Source: Archilochus colubris (Eukaryota; Chordata; Aves; Apodiformes; Trochilidae). Taken from it: a stretch of 64,000 bases of DNA. Shown piece by piece: positions 37,147 to 48,000 of this stretch. The notes below the pieces were generated by a model. The model saw only the letters and a program-made list of their open reading frames with translations. It searched no databases and had not been told where the DNA came from. Within the stretch, counting starts at the first letter, position 1, and each line of letters starts with the position of its first letter. The DNA lies in assembly GCA_023079485.1 (NCBI GenBank), contig CM041084.1, positions 124,596,292-124,660,291 on the forward strand, written 5' to 3'. The translations under genes were made by a program, and so were the position numbers.

Positions 37147-39878
37147 CCAAACTTCTGTTTAGATTTGGGAAGTTTTAATTTATTAACATATTCAAGGACA
37201 CACTGTCCAACCAGTTTGCTAAATCCAAATCAAAGAACCACTGAGCCTTCAAAGTTTGTGTAAATTGTAAGGTGCAAATACTCAGGAAAGACATACATAC
37301 AGTACAAATAAAGTACAAATAAAACTTGTTTAAGGCAAAACATTCAAGGTGTGTTTTTTGGAGAGCTTCCTATGTCTACCTGGCAATATTTTTCATCAAG
37401 GATACTTTTGTTGAAACTGAATGCCTTTAAACTTGGCTAGGAAGGGAAATGTAATGAACCTTTAATGGCAACTGGAGCAATACAGCAACAGAGAAAATCT
37501 TTCACGGTTTTGGTGACAGTAGGAGAAAACAAGGAACCAGAAACAACAAGTAAGGGTGGAAGATTTGTATTCTGCAGTTGGGTTTTCTGGTACAAAACCG
37601 TAACAATTGTTGAGGGAAAGTCCAAGCAAAAATGATGCTGTGATGAAACTGTGTTCAAAAATAAATAGAAATACAGAATTATTTGTAAATTATATATTTA
37701 ATATCTGAAGATTACATCCTTTGCTTGACAAAAATGTCAGATTGAGAATTTTCCCTCAGAAAAGTATGCAGCAAAGAGGTTATGTCCCTGCTGTTCCATT
37801 ATTATTATTGAAAATGCTTCTATTAGAAGAGTTATATGAACACACACAGGACTCCAGAAGATTGCTCTGAAGGGAAATGCACCTGAGTTATCCTGGGCCA
37901 GTAATAAATCTTGTGTAGACTATGGAGACCTCACTCACTAACCTCTCTTGAGGTCTCTCTCCAGAAGTTACATATGGAAGGATATGACAAGAAAGGAGAC
38001 ATCTGAAACAGTAAAATACCAACTATTTCATGGCTTTCCTAGGCAAAAACTCTTTGAATCCATCCAGGAAATCTCAGGTTCTCATTGCAAAACATGAAGG
38101 ACTGTGAACAAGGAGAAGATAAGGTGATGTGTTGGGGATTTCTTTCACAGAGAGGTTACAATTTGACAGTCAGAGGGTTTTCAATTGACAGGTGAATGGA
38201 AGGTCAAAATACAGGAAGCTGTTGCTGGGCTGTCAATCTAAAAGCAGACTCAAAACAATGTAAATAAACAGTGAAACAGCTAAACATGTAAAGAATGTGG
38301 TTGGTTGTCCATCGGTGTCATTTTATAATGATTTTAAAAGATATGATCTAGCTCATACAAGAATTAGCTCAAGGAATTCCTATGCCTACAAGGTCAGACA
38401 CAGATGATCACAGAAGTCTCTTCTGTTCTTAAAGTACCTGAATCCATGTTTCTCCATAAAAGAGTATTACTTTATTCATGTCATCTCACTTAAAAAAAAG
38501 TAGCATCTTGTCTTAACTGGTTATCAGGAATCCCTCTCTAATCTCTGAAGAGAGACAGGAATCCTTAGAGGACAATATGGCCTGTCTCTCTCCATCCATG
38601 GAGAAGATAAAAGTTACCCTTCATGCTGGCGGGTTTTTTTTGAAGTGTAGGTCAGGAAAAAAATTTCAGGAAGGCTCAAAAAGGCTCTTCAGGAAAACAG
38701 GAAACACTGTTTATAGCTAAAAAAAATCCCCAAACCAAACCAACCAACCAATCTAAACAAACCATCTGGAAAAACTATGTCCTTGCTCTGCTGACCCCAC
38801 ATCCCAAAGAGGGCAGCAGCTGCCTCAATGCTGGGTGGATGAACTTATCAAAGTTGCCTTCTGCCCATTTTATATTTTCCTTACAAGCAAAGGAGGAAGA
38901 GATTGGCAAAACAGCCCAGGTTGACCTTATGCCTGGCCTTAATGGTTTCTAGAGACCATTTGGTCTTTTCCACTTGTGCCCAGTTAGATATACTGCAATG
39001 TTAAGTAACATTGGTGAACATATATAGGTTTGAACACTGTGGGAACACCTATGCTAGCAAAAGTCTTACAAACATAACAGTGATCAGGAGGACTGATTAT
39101 CACTTCTCTTACAGTACACAGCAGGTTTTATATCTGGGAGGTTCTCAAACAACAGACGCTTCCCAGTATGGCCTCTGGGCAAGTTAACTCAGGAGGTAAA
39201 TGAGAATATGGAGTTTCAGTATGTTTGCTCTTTCATGTGAATGCACTTAGCTCAGTTAAACCAATTCAGACTGCACAGCACCTGTTCTCCAAGGTACTCA
39301 GGGAGCAGCCTTGGAGATTTAATGTGGTAGCAAAGGTCAGACCAGAGGAAGCAGCACTCATGGGCCTGCAGGGTTGTTCCCTTGGGTCTGTGTGTGATGA
39401 AATACTTAAAAAGTGGATATGAGAGACTCTGGGATTTACTACATCCAAAGAGATATATTGTAAACTGGGGACTTTCTCCTCACCTTAAGGCAGATAAAAT
39501 TTAGTTCACTACTTCCAAGATAGATTTTGGAGTCATTATCTTCAGATTTCAACCTCTATTCAGAGTTCCCAACAGATGATAGTTTACAGCTAGGATTGAG
39601 CTATCTTCTTCAAGTTCATGGGATTTTCTTTGCATGTCTATCATCTTCCTATGACAAAAATACACAATATCAATGGGCACAGTTCAGCTTCTCAAAGATT
39701 GTTCTTTAGCATTAAAGATATTTAAGATTTCTCACCTGGTGTTGTTCCAGAAGGTCATGGATCTTCTGATGACCCTGTGTGACCCAGCTACCACAGCTGA
39801 TGCTTCAAATGCCCTAAAGCATCTCAGATGGCACAGGAACAGTGCCAACAGTCTACAGTAATTGATATAAAATCCATT
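37147..39878. other. Single-copy AT-rich non-coding DNA
   Basis: No gene or RNA is visible. The frames present are 73 codons or shorter and unremarkable. A small (CCAA)-type low-complexity patch lies at 38730-38753. The right end is the unique flank of the large inverted repeat. Confidence 0.7.
38730..38753. repeat. Short (CCAA)n-like repeat
   Basis: CCAAACCAAACC followed by CAACCAACCAAT is a degenerate tandem of CCAA and CCAAA units. It follows an A7 run. No other structure is seen. Confidence 0.8.
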
Positions 39879-40001
39879 ATTGATCATCTGTCAAAATATG
39901 AGATACCACTGATCAATCTGTAGGTAAACAGCCTTTCATAAGTCATCTAAGGGCAAAGGATTTTGCCAACAGCTGGTCCTCCTGTGAGGATTACGTCAAG
40001 A
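39879..40001 (+). repeat. Left arm of a 123-bp near-perfect inverted repeat
   Basis: These 123 bases are the reverse complement of 40915-41037 with two differences, giving 121/123 identity by direct base-by-base comparison. The differences are C at 39973 and C at 39994, where the other arm read in the same sense has T. The second is a CpG-to-TpG type change. The arm contains GATCATCTGTCAAAATATG, CAGCCTTTCATAAGTC and GGCAAAGGATTTTGCC. Similarity stops abruptly at both ends apart from a CCATT-like match just outside. It is not CR1 or any repeat I recognise. Transcription through the locus would give an RNA able to form a long stem. Confidence 0.95.
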
Positions 40002-40914
40002 TCTCATTTATAATCTTACACTTGTGAGTCTTTTTTTTTATTTTTCTTTATTCATCTTAAGTAAACCTAGCCAGCTGCTGCTTACTGCCAAAGAGAGTTA
40101 ACTGCAGTGCAAAAGTTCTGCATAGCTGCAATTCACTCCCAAACAAGTGACATGTGTTACACCATGATCAAGACACTGAGGTTTAGCTTGACAAAGCTGA
40201 AAAATATCTGCCTGTGGATACAATTTTTCACTTTTTGGAGGGAAAGTAACAACTAAAGGAAACTAGGAATCTATAGTTTCCATGTCAATGAAAGAAATTT
40301 TCCAGAAGAAAACAAAGAAGCACAGCACTTAAAATAAGTACTGCAGTAAAGGTGCAGCGAGATGGCAATGTAATAAAAAAATCGATTCCCCAAAACAAAC
40401 AAAAACCCACAAAGCATTCAGAGTGGATTTTAATTATGTCCCATTTTCATAACCATGTTGAATTGATCTATTTCTAATATAGACTCCTGCCTTACTATTA
40501 AGCCCCAGATTCTTGTTTTAAGAGAAATTTTAAATAAAGTCTTAACTATTTCAACACTTAAAGTAGGCACTTGTGTGTGAATGCTGGAATCTAGACTTTA
40601 CTACCATTTATATTTGTTTGCAATGCCTCTCTTTTTCATTTTTAAATGATCACATAGAAAAAGCCAGTTATTAAGTAAGAACACATGCAATACATGTTGG
40701 GCTGTTGTCAGGAACTTCATGCAGATCATTCCATTAACACCTGAAGTAGTAATGGAAATGTGTGCTGTCCTACCACCCACCCCTGCACTGTTAACTCCCT
40801 CTGCACCAGCTTGCTCTCCCATTGAACCCCATGGAGGACCCAGTGCCCTGGGACAGTGAATTTGGTTATGGTACAGGCAACATCCTTAGCACCAGTCCCA
40901 AGGCACAGCATTAG
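40002..40914. other. 913-bp spacer between the inverted-repeat arms
   Basis: Unique AT-rich sequence that becomes more GC-rich over its last 170 bp (about 40740-40910). It includes a T-rich patch at 40030-40052. No open frame longer than about 75 codons and no transposase-like sequence is visible, so there is nothing to suggest that the arms are the ends of an autonomous transposon. I see only a weak hint of further symmetry, with GAGTTAACTGCAGTGC near 40097 against CTGCACTGTTAACTCC near 40783. This could mean that the palindrome was once longer. Confidence 0.6.
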
Positions 40915-41037
40915 TCTTGACATAATCCTCACAGGAGGACCAACTGTTGGCAAAATCCTTTGCCCTTAGATGACTTATGAAAGGCTGTTTACCTACAGAT
41001 TGATCAGTGGTATCTCATATTTTGACAGATGATCAAT
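40915..41037 (-). repeat. Right arm of the 123-bp inverted repeat
   Basis: Reverse-complement partner of 39879-40001, with the same length, no gaps and two substitutions. It begins TCTTGACATAATCCTC and ends CAGATGATCAAT on the plus strand. The 116-codon frame at 41007-41357 starts in its outer edge and runs into unique sequence. It has no recognisable domain and is not called as a gene. Confidence 0.95.
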
Positions 41038-41509
41038 GGCTCTGCACCAACTCATCAGTCCGGGAGTTGTGGAGTATTCATCACTCCCTTGTGCTATTTC
41101 CAGTTCAAACCAATGAGCCAGCACTGAATTTCTCCCTATGTTTTCCCAGCCCACTTGGTGCACTCTCTCCTGCCCAGTCCCTCTCTATGAGCATCTCTGA
41201 GGTTTTGCTCTCTGACACAGGTGATGAAGCTGGCAGCAGCACTGGTGCTCAGTGTTTTTGCTCTCAGGTGTTTCAACTCCACAGCACATTTCTAAACCAG
41301 CCTCTGAGCATTCAGAAGACATATCTGGCCTCACTTCCTACCTTTGGCTTTCTGTAGATCTCAATTATTTCTTCTGGATGTTCAAATACTTTTCATGGGA
41401 GAGTACTCCTTGGCAACTGCTAGCTCTATTCTTCTCACAACCTGTTCTTGCATGATTTAGGACTATAATCCCATTCCAATAAGCTAAAATTGACATTATT
41501 TACAGTTAC

Positions 41510-41542
41510 CAGTGCTGTAACAGCTGCAGTGCTGTAACAGCT
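41510..41542. repeat. 17-bp tandem duplication
   Basis: CAGTGCTGTAACAGCT at 41510-41525 and again at 41527-41542, separated by one G, is an exact two-copy repeat of a 17-bp unit. Each unit also contains the partial internal symmetry AGCTG/CAGCT. It lies about 470 bp beyond the right arm of the large inverted repeat. Confidence 0.9.
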
Positions 41543-42417
41543 CCATTCCTGACAAGAATCACCGAGAACCTCCCAGCTAATCATGACTATTTCCTTGTCT
41601 GCAGTTTACTTGCTTTCTTGTCAGTAGTCCAAGCTTTCAAATATGGGAGAACAAGGAAAGATTTCAGACAAGAAACCACAGCAATCCTCTGAGCAGCAAA
41701 CTGACAACTTATCTGCATGTCTTTCCTCTGTAATTTGGTTCTTTGCAGGGAAAATTATTTGTAACAAAGGATTTCCTATATGAGCTTGTAAGACTCATTC
41801 ACACCCACAATGTTGTACAAGTCATTCAAGGTACAAAATATTCTGAATAATAAGGAAAACAGATTCAAACTGAGAATCATTGCCCTTCAGATTATAAGGA
41901 ACTTGATCACAATCACACATTCCTGCTGATGGTATAGGACTTGGGTGGGCAGAAGAAGGGTTTCCAAGTGAGAAAGAGGCTGAGAACCTTTGTTCCAAAC
42001 AAAAATCTATCCATAGCCAGCACATCACTGCTTCCCTCAGAGCAAGTCAGATGTGCTTTCAAAGAACTAAATCTTATAATTTTCTTTTTCATTACCTATG
42101 CACTTTTTTCTCTGCCTTTCACATCTATTTGAAGATCAGTGTGCAATGTTTATATACATATACATAAAATTCTTTTTCTCAAACGACCCAACTCTGCCCT
42201 TTCAAACAAAGCACTTGCTGTTAGCTTTGGAGGTCAGTCTTTGCTCTGGGAAGGGTGACCTCATGGACCTGCTGAGGAAGTGAAAGGATTTCAAATGTAT
42301 ATAGATGAACTGTGTTTGGAAGAGGATCACAAGTCTTACCTTCCTTTACTCCTAGAACTTTGCTTCAAGTTTTTCAGATCCTTGGCAATAAAAGGTTGCT
42401 GACTTCTGGCTCTGTGG

Positions 42418-42549
42418 TGACTCACAAAAAAGAAAGTGGGCTGTTTATTCTACTTATCATGGGCTGATAAGTGTATTGCAAAGCCTTAATTAGCAATAAT
42501 GATTAAAGTCTCAGCAGCGATACTTAAGGCAGGTATTGCTGGTGACTCA
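42418..42549. promoter_or_regulatory. Candidate enhancer-like motif cluster
   Basis: Four recognisable factor-binding words sit within 132 bp. TGACTCA, the AP-1/MAF core, occurs at 42418-42424 and again at 42543-42549. CTTATCA (42453-42459) and TGATAAG (42465-42471) form a perfect GATA palindrome around a 5-bp spacer. TTAATTAG at 42486-42493, followed by AATAATGATTA, matches homeodomain sites. The AP-1 and GATA identities are established consensus knowledge. That they act here is inference, because such short words also arise by chance and no gene or conservation is visible. Confidence 0.22.
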
Positions 42550-44679
42550 ACTCTGTGCATATTTTCCTGTTTTATCAAGTTTGGACCACGCTGTTGTCCC
42601 TGTTCCATGGGCAGAACTCACCAGGACTGCTAATTCACACCTCTCATAGGCCCTGTCTGCCCACACAGTCTTTCTGCAATCCCTTATTCCAGGACTGACA
42701 GACTTAATAGCCATTTTTAAAAATGAAGGGAACATGTAGAAAGACCTATTTTCTAGCAGCATTATATATAAAAATATTAGTGTCAGCTGGCAGGCCAGCT
42801 TTCCTTTCAAAAACACAGCTTTGCAAGCCAAAACCCAGCTGAAATGAAAGGCAACTTTAAATAAAGGCAGGGAAGAGAGAAAGAAAGAGGCTGCTCACAA
42901 GAGTTTACTGATTCCAAAGAAAGTTGCTCAAGACAAACCACAAAGCTTATTATTATTGTGTGTTTTAGTGGGTGATGCACCCTGTTGAGGCCTCTGGAAG
43001 CACAGGCCTGCAGAGGTTATGTACATGGGCAGGCTGCTCACTCTTCCAAATGGGAACACTCCTCATGGTCCATTATTCAATGATTTGCAGAAGAGTCTTT
43101 CTTTGTTTCTTTGATTTTATCATTCTTTTTCAGCAGCCCAGCTGCTAAAATTATTTTATGTTATAGTTATTTTATATGAAGTGTTAAACAATTCAAGGAA
43201 TTCATTTAAGTCACTCTACATCATTTAAATACAATTCAAAAGCCCTTGCTGCCAATTTAGTCCAGAAGTTCTATCTGCTTCCTTCCAAATGTATCTTCAC
43301 TATTTTCTCTTTTGAAGATCTCTATTTGGACTGCTCAGTCCTTCTCTTTTCAAGTAAAGTCTTGAATTTTCACCATGGAGAATTTGTCCTAGTTGATTTA
43401 AGATTAGCAAATGTATTACGAAGGAATCCATTATCAGAAGGTATTTGATTAATTAAAAAATGTATATTTAAGTCAATACTAAGGTTTCAACCAAGTTCCA
43501 GTCAGTGGGAGAACAATGTTCCATCAGTAAATGTTGTACAGAGGTGTTTGCTCTGTGCTTTTTGTTTGTTGCATTTTTCCTAAATATTTTCAGCTCTGAT
43601 GCAAAATTTTACATAAAGCTTGTAAAGAAAAAAACTCTGAAGGATCTAAATTTCTATTCTGCTAAGCACAGAAAGCTCTGATGAGTCACTGCAAAGCTTT
43701 TTCAAACTTATCTGAACACGTCTGATGTGGGATTTGGGTTGGGACTGCACAGGCACAAGTGCACTCAAAGCATACCCTGGAGTTTCAGGCTGTAATCTAG
43801 TTGGAACTACAGCAACTTTCCTTGGGGCTTCCTAGGGTTCCAGCAGGCAGAAACAAGCATGTAGATTTGCAAACATTAAAGGAACCAAAACTAAAAGCCA
43901 AGCCACTTCAAATGCTCAGTGTTTTGGGGTTTGGCTCATTTGTATTTCTAGTGGAGGATCATGAAAATATCACAGCATATACCTTCCAGCTCAATTGCAA
44001 AGCTTGCCATGATGCAGTGGAAAAGAGGCTGGAGGGTTTTGGCCCCATTTGTCTGCACCATAGCTGCTCATCCCCCAGGAAAGGGATGCTTCAGTGCCAC
44101 CTCGTGGCTTCCTCCTCCCAAGAGGGGCCATCCCAGCCAGGCAAGGTGCCACCACTACCCTATGTTTGCTCTGTGGTATTGAATAGCTACTATATTATTT
44201 TTCTCTTGTTAATATCATAAACACAGAGCTCTGGAAATGAGTTTATGATTAGAGATAGCACTGAGATCTGATGAACAGCTCTGGCACAGTTGATGCTGCA
44301 GCTTACCCCCTAAGGGGGGTTAGGCAGCTGCCCCAGAGAGACCTGCTTTGAGATAGTAGAGTAAGTGCAAGAAAATGTCCTCAGCCTTGTCACCAGCTAC
44401 AGCCCCTTCCCCAGGGCAGCCAGCAGGAGCCTCCATTCCCTCAGGACTGATCCTTCTGCCAAGATCAGGCACCTGCAAAGGCCACAGGAGGCGGGAGAGG
44501 CCCAGCCATTCACCTCTTGCACTAAATGTTGGCTTATCATCTTGCACAATCAGACCGAAGTGTTGTAACAAAGCTGTAGTTCCAGTGGTGAATGGGGACA
44601 GGCAGTCAGAACAAACACTGTCTACTCTCTTCATTGACATGGTTAAAAAAGCCCTGTATTCTGAAATTCATCCAAAGAT

Positions 44680-45055
44680 GCATGGCCAGCAGGGTCAAGG
44701 AGATGATTCTTCCACTCTGCTCCAGTCTCTTAAGACCCCACATGGGGTACTGTGTCCTGCTCTGAAGTCTCCAACACAGGGATGTGAAGCTTTTGTAAGG
44801 ATTCCAGAAAGCCACAAAGATGCTCAGAGGGCTGGAACACCTCTCCTAAGAAGACAGGCTGAGAGAGTTGAGGTTGTTCAGCCTGGAAGAGATTGCTCAG
44901 GGAAGACCTTATAGCAGCCTTCCAGAATCTGAAGGGGGACTACAGGAAAACTGGAGAGGGACTTCTTACAAGGGCATATAGTGAAAGAACAAAAGTTTTA
45001 AGCTGAATGAGGGTAGATAGACTTAGATTAGATATTAGTAGAAATAGTTCCATCC
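44680..45055 (+). mobile_element. CR1 LINE internal fragment, plus strand, truncated at both ends
   Basis: The order of CR1 words is sense-strand. It runs GGTCAAGGAGATGATTCTTC, then CTTAAGACCCCACATGGGG, then GTACTGTGTCCTGCTCTG, then GGGCTGGAACACCTCTCC, then GAAGACAGGCTGAGAGAG, then TTGTTCAGCCTGGAAGAG, and it ends in GACTTAGATTAGATATTAG. The last of these matches the same place in the 36.6-kb copy (ATTTAGATTAGATATTAG), so the two belong to related subfamilies. It begins farther upstream in ORF2 than that copy but loses similarity before the 3' UTR and lacks the octamer tail. Divergence is higher than in the 36.6-kb copy. Confidence 0.9.
44689..44925 (+). pseudogene. Dead CR1 ORF2 fragment
   Basis: In the reverse-transcriptase frame the DNA reads SRVKEMILPLCSSLLRPHMG, followed by YCVLL and an in-frame stop. 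A later block reads RGLEHLS, another stop, and DRLRELRLFSLEE. These are the LLRPH..YC.Q.W and [16 protein letters not shown] landmarks at the end of CR1 ORF2. At least two stops and the loss of the 3' part make it non-functional. Much of the overlapping 179-codon open frame is this sequence read in the wrong frame. Confidence 0.85.
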
Positions 45056-48000
45056 TGGAACACTCAGCTGGGAATGGGGAGGGAGAGGGACACACCTCTG
45101 AGGAGTAATATGTTGAATTAGTTTTAAATTTGTAATGAAGACCTACAAAGCTGAGGTAGGCAAGTTGTTTGCTGGGTACCTCATCCCAAATTATTCCAGG
45201 GACCTTGCACATACAGCGGTTTTTATGTGGGATAAAAATAAATTATTCAATTAAAAGCCTAACATTGATGAGTCAATGCAATACAGAGTTCCCTTTTCCA
45301 TCTGTTACTTAACAGAGTCTGCTGAGTAAGTTATCTACACATCCAGTGCAGATACAGCTTGATTTTAGATCCCAGGATGTTAAAAACTGCCCATTCCTAA
45401 TCACCAACATTCCAAATGTGCCCATCTGCCCCAAACTCCACTCATCCACTCTATTTTGAAGCTGTATTTCTGTACAGCTCATTTTCATGCATGCTCAGTC
45501 AGATTCTAAGACATGAAACTTGCTTGAAACTGAAGTCAACAGGATTTATGTCAGTATGTTTACACATCAAACAAAACTGAAATGCTACCTTACTTGGGAA
45601 AATATATTCCAAGTCAGTTTGCCAGGGGAATGTCATAGGTAAATATCACAGCACAGCCTCTGCACAAATGTACTTTTCTTTTCCCAATGACAAGTTTGAG
45701 ATTGAGCATTCTTTTCAGAAATGGTATTTCTGGACATTCTCAGTATCAAGAAATTATTCTTATTGTCAAATAGTAATATTTTTTCCTGCTATTCAGCCAT
45801 GCATTTATTTTGCATTATGAGACACAATAGAATGATCTTCTCTGTTGTACCCCCATAAAGAAAACAGTTTGCAGTTACTATGGCTATTAGAAAAAGTAAA
45901 TTTTTAAGTATGACATAGAACCATCTGATAATGTTAACAACAAAAATGTAATTGAAAAGATTGAAAACATAGATTTTTTTTTTTATGCTTTCTTTGTGGT
46001 TGTGGTGGTTTTTTATTGTTTAGTTACTTTGCTGCAGTTTGAAAATGTCACTTCTATGGGAGACTTTTCTCCTGACAACATTAAGGAATCCATTCTGCCC
46101 CCCTCTAATCACAAAAACTTCTAGTCATATAAGTATCCTGAAACAATGTATTGGGATTATTCATAGAGTTCAAGGGTGGAAAAAAAGGAACAGATATCAA
46201 AAAATCTTTTGACTTCTCTCCTAATGTTCCTAAACAATGTATGAGGAATCTTGGTTTATGTCGTATCTTGGCAGTATGAAAGAGAAGAGGCTGTGAAGAA
46301 CACTGTCTTGGGACTTAGTTGCTTCTGTCAGTTTGTCACAACATTACATTTATTTTAATGAGGGGGTGTTACATTTCAAGTCTGTCTATGATAACTATAT
46401 TAATACAAATGGAAAAAGACATGAAAGCCAGCAAATTCTAAGGCATTAAACATTTTTACTGCTAATGAGACCTGTCTATTAAACTTAAGAATCTAATCTA
46501 ATAAAGTAGAAAATACAAACACAGTTGCTTTTTAAAAATTGAAATAAAATTTTAAATTTTCATTAGTTATAAACTAAGATATGTTGGTTAAAAGTATACA
46601 GAAGTGTTTCTTGCTCCTCAGAATTCACCTGAAAAATTGCCTTCAAAGTTTCTGGCGCTGTATTCTAGCAGAGAAGACACAGACTCCAAAATAACCTGCT
46701 CTAGGATAGCAATGTCCATGTTTCCTTGTGAGAATGGCATGAAGAAACTTCAGAACTCTAGTTATATTACTAAGGGAAAAGACAGAGCTGAACAGTCCTG
46801 GAGTTTCCCCTCTCTGCAAGCAGTGCAAACAGCCCTTGTCTGAGCAGGGCACGGTGTCACACCATGCAGTGCATGTTATGTTCTACTACATCCTTACAGT
46901 GTTGGCAATTCTTGACTTACAATGTCTCCTTCTATCCTGTAGCAGGAACTGAATGGAAAGACAGCAGCCTGCTACTCTCTTTTAACCCAAACAAACAAAA
47001 AGGGGGTTACACAGATGCCCTTACTGACAGAAGGGAGACACCTGTTTCCTTGGGACTGGATTCATCCTCAGATAAGAAATGTCAAAGAAAGGCATTTTTT
47101 CATTTGTTTAACTTTGTTGTTAGACAATGTAACAGAGTGAAAAACATAAAAAATACATGAGGAGTAGGACATTGCTCCAGGTTAGCCTTTGTGCTTTATT
47201 TAAAGAATTAAAAAAAATAACTCTCAATTTGCTGTGGGAAAAATTAATGCTACACCACAATTTTAAACTAAATACCACCCAGAACATCACCCTTCTGGCT
47301 TAATATGATATATTACAAACTAGAGCTGGTTGTACCATTAAAAAAAAATTACAACTTTGAATTCAGATGAAGGATACAGAAAAATAAATTCCACTCAGCC
47401 CTCGATCATCTTTTGCATCATTCTGTATTTTGGGATTTATTTTCCCTTCAGCATTATTATTTTCTCCACAAGCAAGGCAACTCACTCTCCACCTGGGCAA
47501 ATAAATTTGCATACATATGTATTCACTCATGAGATCTTTATGTATCTGACTGAATTATTCAACACCTTTTGAAAAAGATCAATTAAAATACTTCCTTTGT
47601 TAAAGATAATTAATTTTTATATTTATTTTATAAATCTTCCACCTGTATACCATTTTTAATGGAAAAACTGAGGAATTTTTTTATAAACAAGACATGTGAC
47701 CCTAATCTTTTATTCTTCATTTTCATCTCTCTCCTTAATAACTTTGTACCGAAGTGCTAGTAACAACTTTATGTTCTTTGTCATGAACCCAAATGCCACA
47801 TAATTCTCTTTCCACCTAATCACATTTTTCATTCTTTAAAAAAAAATATTCACATTAAATGGTGCCTTTTAATCTGTTAAATCAGTTTTCTCTTCTACTG
47901 ATAACTTCTGTGAGCTGTCAGCTGTATGTTTTCTAGAAGAATATGAACTATCATGTGATACGTGCTTCTTACAACACCTCCTGCAGAGAAGTAGATTGGT

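Larger units (their letters stand above)
41038..44674. other. Single-copy non-coding DNA
   Basis: No gene is supported. The frame at 43801-44220 (139 codons) starts with a TTG and has no recognised domain. The frame at 44375-44914 (179 codons, ATG) is the longest ATG-led frame in the window outside simple repeats. Its second half reads through the CR1 at 44.68 kb in a frame different from the reverse-transcriptase frame, which argues against a real protein. The segment 44280-44560 is locally GC-richer than its surroundings. Confidence 0.65.

Noticed and set aside
46159..46200. Possible reverse CR1 end (TCATAGAGTTCAAGGGTGG)
   Set aside because: The similarity does not continue into the expected GACC and TCCAACC words, so it is not called as an element.
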